A stretch of 64,000 bases of DNA from Turnera subulata (taxonomy: Eukaryota > Streptophyta > Magnoliopsida > Malpighiales > Passifloraceae), in NCBI GenBank assembly GCA_028386065.3, contig JAKUCV010007776.1:163541-227540 (forward strand), written 5' to 3'. Shown here piece by piece: positions 1 to 10,275 of the stretch. Below the pieces are notes generated by a model. The model made no database searches, was not told the DNA's origin, and saw only the letters and a list, made by a program, of their open reading frames with translations. Positions within the stretch are counted from its first letter, which is position 1; every line of letters starts with the position of its first letter. A program made the position numbers and the translations under genes.

Positions 1-196
1 TTAAAGTCTTCCGCTGTGCATAGTTTTTCTATTATTGGGCCATTGGGCCGGTTTTATTATTATTGATGTTTATTATTATGGGCTGTCGAGCCCGAGTTAT
101 TGTGGTTCACACTGTATGCTTGGGTTTATTTGATTGGGTTGTCACAGTTCCGGCTCGTGTTTACTGTGTACGGTAAATTCGGGTCGGGGCGTTTCA
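1..196 (+). repeat. 3' end of a Ty3/gypsy LTR (cut by window edge)
   Basis: This stretch closely matches the last ~195 bases of the solo LTR at 3105-6125, including the TTGGGCCATTGGGCCGG block and the terminal GGGTCGGGGCGTTTCA. The LTR ends in CA at 196. The following bases ggtaa (197-201) would be one copy of the target duplication; the other copy lies outside the window. Only the 3' portion is visible, so solo LTR and full element cannot be told apart. Confidence 0.85.
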
Positions 197-1300
197 GGTA
201 ACCTCAGGTATTGAACGGAAAATGCTCCACTCTACCGAGAAGCATTCCAACATTCATTCGTTCTAGAATTAAAGAGATAAATACCAACTACACTTCTTTT
301 ATGGAAATTCATACACAATCCTGAAAGGACTTCAAAACACCTAAGGCACCGCTTGAGAATAAGCAAAGAGTCCACATCATCCGATGCAAAAAACTGTATC
401 AGCAGCAACAGAGAAAAAAACAAATTGATTGACAAACAACTCCTTAACCAGCCATTTTCTAACAGCTTCAGATACCATTGCCGCCAAATCCTCCATAGTG
501 ATATTTAAGAGGAAGGGTGATAAGGATTTAAGGAATCACCTTGTTTTAAGCCCCTATACATGACAAACTCTTCCGAAGGGCTACCATTAACTAAAACTGC
601 CAAATTTGCATGCGCTACACAACTCCATATCCAACCTCTCCATTTGAGACCAAAACCTATCGTTTCAAGAATTTCCATAAGAAAGCCCCATGACACAGAG
701 TCATAGGCTTTTCTGAAACCAACTTTCTACAAAAAAAAAAAAAAACTCAGACCTGGATCTTCTAACACGATGAAAAAACTCAGGAGCTGTGAAAACACAA
801 ACAAGAATTTACTTTCCTTCAATGAAAGCGAACTCATTATCGCTTATACTTGCCGGCATAACTCGCAAGACTCTCTTAGCTAGAATCTTCGCCACCATTT
901 TATAATTGCCGACACATTTGGCTAATCTATCTTCACATTCACTTGTACTTCTATTCACAAAATTAATATTTATATATAATTCCCTAGTCAGCACATATCT
1001 TGATCTCCTAAACAACTCTATTCTATGTCTGAGGTGATCCACTCCACTACAACCAATGAGTCCACCTCCAATTCCATTTTTTCGGTAATTTAAGCTCAGG
1101 GTAAACTTAAGGACTGTCAAAATACTCCATAATTCTGTGTGTAATGGGAAACATGAACCCAGATTCAAACTAAAGTTGGAAAAGCATGCACCATGCGAGT
1201 TCCTCAAAATACTTCCAGTAATGGCTCATTCAGTTCTTGGATCCAAAGACCTATAGGCATTTACTTTGATCCATCCCTCCGGTAGTGAGGAACAGAAACT
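197..1300 (-). pseudogene. LINE (L1-type) reverse transcriptase relic
   Basis: Three minus-strand fragments read in the order of a plant L1-type ORF2 reverse transcriptase. At about 809-910 there is a segment resembling the RT start (YKMVAKILAKRV followed by SDNEFAFIEGK). At 505-696 comes the palm segment with WGFLMEIL and MYRGLKQGDSL. At 232-435 comes the catalytic region, where the usual FADD reads FASDD (about 376-390), followed by LRCFEVLSGLCMNFHK. The pieces lie in different frames with stops between them, so the copy is dead. No endonuclease, ORF1 or poly-A tail is seen. The LTR at 1-196 truncates it. Confidence 0.75.
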
Positions 1301-1984
1301 AGTTGGGCCTAAACCAGTTCCTCCATTACTTAGTTCTATGTTGTAAAGCGAAAAATAATAAGCGAATTCCTCTCTTGAGAAAGAACAACAGGAATTGGGT
1401 CGAAATTGCGCTCCTTTTGAAGTTTAAACACTAGTTTGTTTCTCTATATCCAAAATCTTCCAACATGGTGGCAAATATTGTACACTAGTCCACCACTCCC
1501 TCTCCCCAATTCACTGACTCCAGGTTGCTTAATAACCAATCATGAGTGTCCTGAACGAATTAAGTGGATTTTTAGTCCTTGTACTCTCCTCGAATTTTAA
1601 ATGTGGTCATTATACTCAATTTTCATAGATTTTGGTCCTTGTACTACCATATTTTCATTAAATTTGGTACTTCCAGACACGTGTCATCATTCAATTAGTC
1701 CAATTTAAATCCTACATGATAACTTAACCAATAATTTTCTATCTATTTGGACTTCCGCTGCATGAGTACATTGTTGAGACGTTGTGTTCAGTTATTTGAC
1801 CTTTAATTCTTTATTGGCGGTTTTGTCGGGTTTGACTTACAGCTTGATAAGCTAGGATATTTTCACATATTGCATGTTATCTCAGTGTTAAGAATGTTTT
1901 AGGAACAATATTTTATGTGTCGAGGTACCGCATCCCAGATTACAGGGGTATTTTGATAATTTAAATTTTTTAAAAAATGTCTTA
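1301..1984. other. Intergenic, no gene recognised
   Basis: AT-rich sequence with no sustained reading frame. Around 1570-1660 the phrase TTTAGTCCTTGTACT / TTTGGTCCTTGTACT recurs, a motif seen in several old plant repeats, but no ends or target duplication could be defined. Confidence 0.5.
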
Positions 1985-2179
1985 TCTATACTATATATAA
2001 AAGCACGAACACAGCGAAACAGCCAAAAATACAGAAATAACCCTATTTAGTAATAATAATAATAAATTAATATCTTATTTATATTATATATAAAAGCACG
2101 AACACAGCGAAACAACCAAAAATACAGACCAAAAATACAGAAATAACCCTATTTAGTAATAATAATAATAAATTAATAT
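1981..2179 (+). repeat. Tandem duplication of the Helitron 5' terminus
   Basis: The unit beginning CTTATCTATACTATATATAA at 1981 is repeated from 2074. Copy 1 is 93 bp. Copy 2 is about 106 bp because it carries an extra internal copy of ACCAAAAATACAG. Both contain AAAAGCACGAACACAGCGAAAC and CCCTATTTAGTAATAATAA. Confidence 0.8.
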
Positions 2180-2329
2180 CTTATCCTTATTTAATTGAAA
2201 CGATATGTCATACAATAATGAATGATATGTAATTTTTATAAACTACGTATAAAAGTACTAACTCAAATAAAAAATAAAAATAACTCTACTTATTATTAAT
2301 GATAATAAATTAATATTATATTCTTATTT

Positions 2330-2940
2330 GTTGAGATGAACTATCAATAACAATGAATAATATTTATTTAATTGACATATAATTCTTATTATAATCAAGA
2401 GAATATGTAGAAACAATCCTGTTGAGTATTAAAAATAATAAATTAGCAATATTTTTATTTTAGTGAGACGACTGTTATAAACAATCTATAACATATAGTT
2501 TCTTATTATAATTTTAATATAATCGTATCATATTTAAAACAGCCTCTTATGGAATAAACTTAATTATAATACTTCCTTAATATAACTTAATCATAATACT
2601 TCCTTAATATGTGGGGAATGCTACACGTTTGCTAAACGAACCTCTTATAACAATGAATGATATTTAGTTCTTATTGTAATCGAGCGAATATATAGAAATA
2701 TTCCTACTATGTACTTAAAATAATAAATTAACATTACTCATATGTTAGTGAGATGAATGTCATAAACAATGAATAATATATAGTTTATTATTATAATTTT
2801 AATATAATCGTATCAAATTTAAAACAGTCTCTTTTGGAATAAACTTAATCATAATACTTCCTTAATATAATTTAATCATAATACTTCCTTAATATGTGGG
2901 GAATGCTATACGTTTGCTAAACAGACCTCTCGCAATTAGA
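2330..2940 (+). repeat. Two-copy tandem repeat, ~285 bp period
   Basis: The block containing TAATATGTGGGGAATGCTA at about 2606 recurs at about 2891, a shift of 285 bases. Flanking sequence (ATAATCGTATCA, TTAAAACAG, CTTCCTTAATAT) repeats in the same order. Inside each copy a shorter sub-repeat, TTAATCATAATACTTCCTTAATAT, is also doubled. It lies in the Helitron interior. Confidence 0.7.
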
Positions 2941-3104
2941 AGAGATGGTGTTGTTACGACAAATCCTAGGCCGATTGTTTCTATATCGGGTCGACTGAAT
3001 TGCATTGTATTATAAAGACTAAGGTCGGATAGTATGTCTCCACCGCGAGAGTTTATAAATAAATGGATATCTATGCGATAATTTTCTACATTTAGTAGTA
3101 AAAT

Positions 3105-6100
3105 TGTAACAGCCCAGATAAAAATTTGGATTTTTACCGGGACTGTAAAAGTCTTTTTACAGTGATTTACAGAATGAATTAATCTTGGGTAATTAATTCA
3201 AGGTAAATCGGGCGTCGTTTTTCGAAACCGAGGCTTTTCCCGCGCTCGTGATTTTTCCGTGGATTTTTCGGACCTAAGTTGGTATTTTTCGGGTTTCGGA
3301 ATCCTCAGAAAAATCACACCGAAAAATAACTAAGGGGGTATCAGTTATTTTCTGGTCCGGTCTGGACACAACTTACCTGCATGATTGGGCTTAGCAACCG
3401 CCTACCTGTGATGCTCGTGATGGTCTCCTCCTGTTGTGCCTGTGAATGGCTTGTGATGCCCGTGACGCTTCTCTTTTTTTTTTCTACCTGATGAAGCCAT
3501 CTTCACCATGTCCTGCACACACCACCATCACCTTCATCTTCATCTCCTGTAATCCAACTCAGTCCATTTTCTTCCCCTGAAAAAAATACCAGTGTAACCA
3601 AAACCAGTAAGAAAAGGAAAGAAAAAAAAAAGGAAAAACACACACCCAACCACCACACGTCACCGTTTTCACCAACCCCTTCTCTACCTTCATCTCTTTT
3701 CTTCTTCCTGCCGCCAACTACCACCTCAACACCACCGGCCGGACCACCACTGCTGACCAATACCCAGCCGCGCCACCATCTTCCTCCTCCCTCACTTCTC
3801 GTCGCTGCAACCTGAAGCCGTCGTCGTCCTCCTTCCTCCTCGCGACGATGCTGCTCCGAGTTCTGCAGCCGACGACCCGACTTCCTGCACGAACCACCAC
3901 CGCCTCCCCATCTGCCGCGACGACGCCTTCACCTCGCACTGCCTCGTCTCCTCTTCATCGTCGCCCCGCTCGATTGGACTCGCCGTGCCGCGTCGTTCCG
4001 CCGCTGCAAGGTGAGCAAACCCGGATGGTGAAGACGACCCGGATGGGTTGTCGATACGGGTCGGGTTGACCCGGATGCTGCCTGGGCTGGGTGCAATGTT
4101 GGGCTTGGGTGTGTGTGTGCTAACCTTTGGGCTTGGTTCTGGGTTGGCCCAGAATTTTTATGGGGCTGGCCTAGTCTAAAAAAAAAGAAAAGAAAAAAAA
4201 AAGAAAAGAAAGAAATAACAATGTGTACAGATATAATTTATATTTTGCTGGAAATACAGATTTTACATATTACTTTCTGAAAAAAAAAATATATTACTTG
4301 ACATACTATTAGTTTGGAAAAAAATCAAGGTAGTTATAGTATGATAAGTATTTTAGAAAAAGATATATACACTATGGAGATATTTTGGAAAATATATACA
4401 TGCTATTATTTTTCTGGAATAGATTATATTTTGGAGAATATAAATACTTATCGTATGATTATTTTTCTAAGAAAATTATAGAATGACTTATAAAAATTAC
4501 TACCTTATAATAATTTATTTTTAGAAACGGGATATACGTATTATGAAATTTTGGAAAAAATATATGTTTTCTGGAAAATTATTATATAGTAAATACCTTT
4601 GATATATGTTATGATAATTTATTTTGGGAAAAGATATATATATGTACGTTATCATTTTCAGAAAATTATTTTAATTATATTTTCATATGATATGATAAAT
4701 AATTATTTTCATGAAAAATACTTTGGAAAGGAATATCAAAATATAATACTGGAATAATACCCGGATATAAATACGATATATTATCCTTGGAAATGGATTA
4801 ATAATGGTAAATGATAATGTTCACATTGTAAAAACACCGGGGAAAATGGGAATATTACATGTTGTCATTTGCATATCATTTGTTGTGCATCTTATGTATG
4901 CATGCTATGTGTTATATAGGAGTTGATACCGAGTAGTTCCTGTGGAACTGGCTTTGGACCGATTGATGTTTCCAGGGTTGAGTAATCGGCTAAGGTGAGG
5001 TTAAGTAAATATTTATATACTTCCCGTGATATCAAGTTGCTGTTTGTTTGCTATATGTGATATTTGCTGATATGAAACTTTGTGGCTGTGTATAGTTTGT
5101 TGTGTGATGAATTAAGTTGATAATTGTTGCCGTTGATGTTGTTGAAATTATTGTTGCTGTTGATATTATTGATGATGTTGGAATTGTGGATATAAGTAAG
5201 ACTATTACTGTTGTTGACTGTGAGAAATGTGTAAGTTGAGTACCGAGGGTACTAGTATGGGAACAGTTTGGAATAAGTTTGTATTATCCAAACGAGCGGA
5301 GAGGCTGCGAGCCTGCTCGGGATAATGAGAGAATGGAGGATAATAGAAATTAAATAACTAGAAATAATAAAACTGGTCACACTTAGTAAGTCACAGTTAA
5401 ATGTTGGAATAGCCAGATGGTAGTCTTATTTTTATGGTGCTGGGGAAGGGTGTGCTTGGGGTCTGCTCCCTGTCTGTACCAATTTTTGTTTTAGGCGCTG
5501 GGGGAGAGTGTGCTTGGGTTCTGCTCCCTGTCTGTGCCAGTTATACGTGGAGGTACCAGGGCGGGGTCCACGGGCTAGCTAGCTTGACTACCAGGCGACG
5601 GCCACCATTTAACTAGTGATAGGGGCCCTGACAATAAAATTGGAATAACGTGTCTAGAATCACAAGTGTGTCATTTAAGGTTAGTGAGAACCTTAGTAAA
5701 TTGTTGGTGATGTGACATGGGAATTTACGGTTGTTAGTATATGTATATTTGCTTATGGGATTTACTCGGTAGGCACTTCGGACTCACCCCTCACCTGCGG
5801 GCTTTCATCCCGTAGGATGGATTATTTGTTGTACAGGTTTAGTGCATTCCAGACAGGCTGTGGCGTTATCCCTTGGACAGGACTTGGATCCATAGTTTGT
5901 ATCAGTGTCGCATACAGTGTTTTGTGGGTTATTAAGTCTTCCGCTGTGCATTATTTTACTATTGTTGGGCCATTGGGCCGGTTATGTTGTTAATGATGTT
6001 TTTATTTTGGGCTGTTGAGCCCGAGTTACTGTTATATACACTGTATGCTGGGCTTGGTTTGGTTGGGTCGTCATAGTTCCGGCACGTGTTTACTGTGTAC

Positions 6101-6125
6101 AGTAAATACGGGTCGGGGCGTTTCA
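3105..6125 (+). mobile_element. Solo LTR of a Ty3/gypsy element (family A)
   Basis: Starts TGTAACAGCCC and ends GGGGCGTTTCA, flanked by a perfect 5-bp duplication aaaat (3100-3104 and 6126-6130). The 3021-bp body has no internal domain, so it is a solo LTR left by LTR-LTR recombination. From left to right: TGTAACAGCCC start, GC-rich block 3717-4010 ending CTGCAAG|GTGAGC, TGGGC-rich stretch, A-rich tract, AT-rich region, a 75-bp exon-like segment 4920-4994 bounded by TATATAG| and CTAAG|GTGAGG, a two-unit repeat at 5436-5541, and a conserved end. It is closest to the partial LTR at 1-196. Confidence 0.9.
5436..5541 (+). repeat. Two-unit minisatellite in solo LTR
   Basis: The unit GCTGGGG(A/G)AGRGTGTGCTTGGGKTCTGCTCCCTGTCTGTRCCA occurs twice, starting near 5438 and 5497. 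It occupies the same relative LTR position as unrelated repeat arrays in the other gypsy LTRs here (38588-38717, 10888-10978, 21768-22100). Confidence 0.7.
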
Positions 6126-7135
6126 AAAATTGTGCCAATAATCTTATTTGCTAAAATTTATATGTAGAAAGAGTAAACATGGGAAGAATAATATAACTAA
6201 TATAAATTTTTATGTTTCAACAAATATGGAGAAAAAATTATTAAAATATATATAATGAATAAAGGTGTTTAAAAGAAAGTAAAAATTCCAAAAAAGAAAT
6301 AATGACTCATGAAAAACACTAAGAGAAAATAATAAGTATGAAGAGAGGTGATTAAATGATATAGTAATAGATTTTTTAAGAAATCCATAAGATAAAAATA
6401 AGAGAAAGAGGAGAAGAAATAGAATTAATCAATTTCTTTTCCAAAAAAAAAGAACATGCTCATGTTAAAATAAATAAAATTATTGATATAAGTCTTTATA
6501 AAATGATAGGGAAAGGAAAAGAATAGATGATTAGTATAAATTTAGGAAACAAATATCATGACTGACATTACGAAAAAATAATTAGTATAAGTTACTTATA
6601 AAGGGAAGTGATTTTTGCATATTAATGGGGAAAATAGCTCAAAAAATATTTATTCGCACCCAATGACCTTCGGATTTAAAAATTATATACAAATCTAAAA
6701 ATTGTAAAGCATGGAGGTATAATGAAACTTAATAAAATTATCATCTTCATACATATTAATTTTTAAATTATAAAAGATGCCCAAGTGAAGCATAACACTT
6801 TGGATAGGAAATATTAGTAAGTAGAAAATTGGCGAAATATAAATACTCTATTGTTTTAAAAATTATATTAAAAAAGAAAATAAGGTTGAGGAATTTTAGC
6901 ACTAGCAATATTACTACTCCTATTTAAAAAATAATTAGAATTATATCATACATTATAAATGACAGCAAAAATTTAACTAAAAATAGTAAAAGTTTGACAA
7001 ATTTTATGTAAAATTAAAGAAAAATGAATGTACAAAATAAAATTTTAAGAAAGAAAATATCATTTCGTAAGTCTTTCTCAATATGTTCATCCATTAATTT
7101 AATTAAATAATTATTAACCATAACCAAATTATCGT

Positions 7136-7166
7136 ACCATGTGGATCGCACATGAGAAAAACTAGT
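7136..7166 (+). other. Helitron 3' terminus (hairpin plus CTAG)
   Basis: CATGTG (7138-7143), loop GATCG, CACATG (7149-7154), spacer AGAAAAA, then CTAG at 7162-7165 and a flanking T. This is the short 3' hairpin and CTRR end expected of a Helitron. Confidence 0.72.
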
Positions 7167-8194
7167 TTTATTAAAATGGGATGCGGCGTTTCATCAAATA
7201 TTGGTTTCAAAACCACTCACCTATCGTTCTCCATGGGCCACCCAACACTCCTCCTAAATTCTCGTGGTTTGTCTATCTCCAGCAGACCAGCCTAACGCTT
7301 CCAAGACCCAATGCTAGACTCAACATATGGCTCGCCATAAAGAGGTGCTTAAAGAAGAGGATAACGATGTAAGGATACCTACAGGATTACGAGCATGTTT
7401 TGCCCTGAGAACTCAGGCCCAAAGCCCATTCGACAAAGATGCCAATCTCTATGCCATCTTAGTAATCAAGGCATCAATTGTGATTCTGTTCTCTTGGACT
7501 TCAAGGCCACCATATTCCTTTAATTAACAAAAAGTGTCCTAATTTAAGGGGTGAGTCTTCCTATTTTTTAGGCTGCTAGGGGCCCCTGATGAAATTTCTG
7601 CACTGTTTGTCTAGTTCATCACTCAAACTGAGGTAGATAGACTGTTTGCATTGAGTAGAGAGGCAAGGCAGAAAGGACTGATCTAATCAGAATACTCTCC
7701 ATGCCACTGATATTTGTGATGCAAATATGCCAATTGGTTGTCTTTTTGCGCACACAAATATGGTCATAAGGTCCAAAAAAGAAAAGTTACTGGTTATATT
7801 AAATCTACACGTTTCGAGATGCTTGTGAAACTGGAAAAATAAAAGAGAGAAAGAATATCTAACTGGCCAATATGTATATGTGGCTGTAACCAAGCATGAA
7901 CATGTTACATGTTTTTTTCTTTTGATCAACAAATAAAACATGAACATGTTACATGTGATCATTGGATCGGGCGTTAAAACAGTGTGGAAGCTGCAAAAAA
8001 AAAGAAAAAAGAAAGAAAGAAAAGTATCACAAATTGAAGGGTTAATCTATATCAGGTCCTTATCCGAAATGAGATGGAAAATAAAATGTATCGCTTCCGT
8101 TGTTCTTCATTATATTTTTTCTCATTTTACAAGATGTTGACAAGTGGTATTTTTCTTGGTTTGACTGCAAGCACCGAATTTCGTTCTGCCGTTT
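7167..8194. other. Intergenic, downstream of plastid-protein gene 1
   Basis: No coding region could be supported. Short open frames at 7181-7527 have no recognisable motif. 7895-7956 holds an 18-bp direct repeat around a T-tract, listed separately. The minus-strand gene ending at 8195 would have its 3' UTR in the right part. Confidence 0.45.
7895..7956 (-). repeat. Tail-like micro-insertion with 18-bp direct repeats
   Basis: CATGAACATGTTACATGT occurs at 7895-7912 and again at 7939-7956, flanking 26 bases that begin with a T-rich tract and continue GATCAACAAATAAAA. This looks like a target duplication around a very short retroposed poly-A tail lying on the minus strand. Confidence 0.55.
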
Positions 8195-9799
8195 TCAGTC
8201 TCTTCTCTCTTTTAAAAATTTTGCAGTTTTGTTCGCTCCATTGATAAATTTATCCACCTCCGTTTCCAGTTCTTCTACCTGCTTCAAACCCCCAACAAAA
8301 ACGGTACGATCAGAGAAACACTTACAGGTTTGGATATGTTCACGTAATAATTTGCAGGTGATACAGTTTATAACAATTAATTAATATATAGCTACACATT
8401 AATTGAGCCGGTTCATTGTGGGCTTGCACGATCCGTATGACAGATTTCAGCAATTACAAAATTAAGTTTGTTATGTGAATCAAACCAAGCGTCCAATATT
8501 CTAATCTCTAATGGTTCGGCTTCGGAAGAAATAACAATATGGTAAGCTGCGACCAAAAAAGAAGAAGAAATTAACATGTAACTATCTAGCTATATACAAA
8601 CACTACTCGATCCTGCAAGCATGCACATGTGCTGTCTTTGCATACATAGTTACTATAGGTATAGAATGATCAATTAATTAGTATACTCAACAGTTGAGAA
8701 TACTGAATTATTGGACATGAGATTAGGTAAGAAATAGTACAGAAATTTGTAAAGGATCATCAGGTCTACATATAACTGTGTAAGAAATTACCTTGTCAAG
8801 AGCTTCTTCTGCTAGTTCAGCACCCTTCTGTATTTCTTCGGCTATGTTTTTAACAAGTTTTACTGCCTTGTCAATTTCTCCCCCGTCTGGCAGATGCTCA
8901 TCGATCACTTCTGCTACCTTTTCAACTCCCTCAGCCACCTCCTCAACTGTTTCCACTACACTTTCTATCTTCTCTTCGATCACGTCAACTTTTTTTTTTT
9001 TTTATCCACCCACAGTGAAAGCTAAGTTAGGCCAAACGATCTTCAACTCAATGAAATAATTAGTGGTTGATAGGTTGTTTGTAGCTTATGGATAAGGAGC
9101 TTTTCAATTGGAAATTACAAAGGAAAGAATTTTGTTTGTCTACCTCTAGCTTTAAATGATGCCCAGTATAATCTGCTTCCCCCAAAAGGTAGAAGAACTA
9201 AGGACATAATGAATCCCGTAATCCAGGATTTCCTGTAACCAAATATATTAGCTGATCACTTTTACGGGATAAGCAAGCAATATATAAGGAGAAGTATAAA
9301 GCAGAAAACCAAACATCTCTCTTCTCTAATAGTTTTGTTCATGGTCAACTAACTTACCAAGAACCAGGAGAAAACTCAATGGTGATGAGAGGTCTTCTTT
9401 CTTCACCATCACCGCTGTAAACAGCCACGTTCCTGCAACATATATTAATTACTTTCAGATTAAGAACTCAGGGAAGCAAAGGTAACATAATTTGCTGCAT
9501 GGAATCTATTCATGTCAAGTAAGAGCACTGAAGCCAAACTGCGTAGAAAGGTTTCATCAGGAAAGCAAAAATAGAAAAAGGTAAGTGTACCTAGTATTTG
9601 TATTGCTAATTAGAAGGTGGGACAAAAGGCTTCGCTGGCTCTGATTTATGAGGAGTTGGCATCTTTGATTCTGCTTTGAGGTTGCCAACGACCAACAGCT
9701 ACCAACTGGGCCAGAAAATTCAACCTCTCTGACCCGCCTGGCCGGCGTAGAGTAGCCGGTGACAGTGTACAAAGAATGTGTTCTTGTTACACTAAACAT
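8195..9799 (-). CDS. Predicted plastid-targeted coiled-coil protein, copy 1 (5 exons)
   Basis: Reconstructed minus-strand gene of unknown function. Exons: 9591-9799 (ATG at 9799), 9358-9432, 9144-9232, 8792-8988, 8195-8278 (TGA at 8195-8197). All introns are GT-AG, with phases 2, 2, 1 and 0. Total 654 nt, 217 aa. Exon 1 is rich in Ser, Thr and Arg with few acidic residues, like a chloroplast transit peptide. Exon 2 ends SPGSW. Exon 3 encodes a hydrophobic segment (WITGFIMSLVLLPF), probably membrane-associated. Exon 4 is a long acidic amphipathic helix with EKIESVVETVEEVAEGVEKV and DEHLPDGGEIDKAV. Exon 5 continues VEELETEVDKF and stops. Exons 1-4 match copy 2 at 17178-18758 in size class and phase, which supports the model. 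Intron 3 has an A-tract directly before its AG. The family is known to me only as uncharacterised plant proteins; plastid location is inferred. Confidence 0.78.
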
Positions 9800-10275
9800 T
9801 CTAGTATAGGCTGTATATGCAATCAAAGAATCTATATCAATTAATAACTATATATGGTTTGTGGATCCTATGTCTTTCGAGTGGGACAAAACCTAGCTAA
9901 GCTGTTACCCTTTCTGTTGAAGTGATGATATATATTTAATGTTTCTGCCATATCCGAGAGTAACCACGCATATATGATCATGATAAGGTGTGTTCATTAA
10001 TTGATGGTACACACGCTTAGCAAATTGAAGGTGTGCTAAACGTGGTTTTTGTTGGGACCAGGAAGGAAAAAAAGAAAACGAAAGAATGCTATGGACAATA
10101 TATATCTACGTCAAGTCAGGGACCGCCATGGTTTATATTAAGAATGAGTAGTTTTTAGGTACTTTGTGTTTTCCTCTTTGCTTCAATCAATCCATGCACA
10201 ATGACAACAAAGTGGGCGGAGGTAGATGTGCCTTCTGGTCCGGGCTCTTTTGTGGCCGTAGTTTTTCTTTTTGAT
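9800..10275. other. Upstream region of gene copy 1
   Basis: Non-coding DNA between the start codon at 9799 and the solo LTR at 10276. It should hold the promoter of the minus-strand gene. Several TATATA tracts are present (for example about 9850 and 9930), but no single TATA box can be chosen. Confidence 0.4.

Larger units (their letters stand above)
1985..7165 (+). mobile_element. Non-autonomous Helitron with nested solo LTR
   Basis: The left end TCTATACTATATATAA at 1985 has the TC start and TCTATACTA-type opening of plant Helitrons. The right end has a perfect 6-bp hairpin, CATGTG-GATCG-CACATG (7138-7154), then 7 bases and CTAG (7162-7165). The base before the element is A and the base after is T, matching the A^T insertion preference, and there is no target duplication. 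A 3021-bp solo LTR with its own 5-bp duplication (3105-6125) sits inside, leaving about 2.16 kb of AT-rich Helitron DNA. No Rep/helicase or captured gene is recognisable, so it is non-autonomous. Confidence 0.72.

Noticed and set aside
8793..9059. Plus-strand 88-codon Ser/Thr-rich frame
   Set aside because: Mirror of exon 4 of the minus-strand coiled-coil gene; the splice structure and paralogue support the minus strand.
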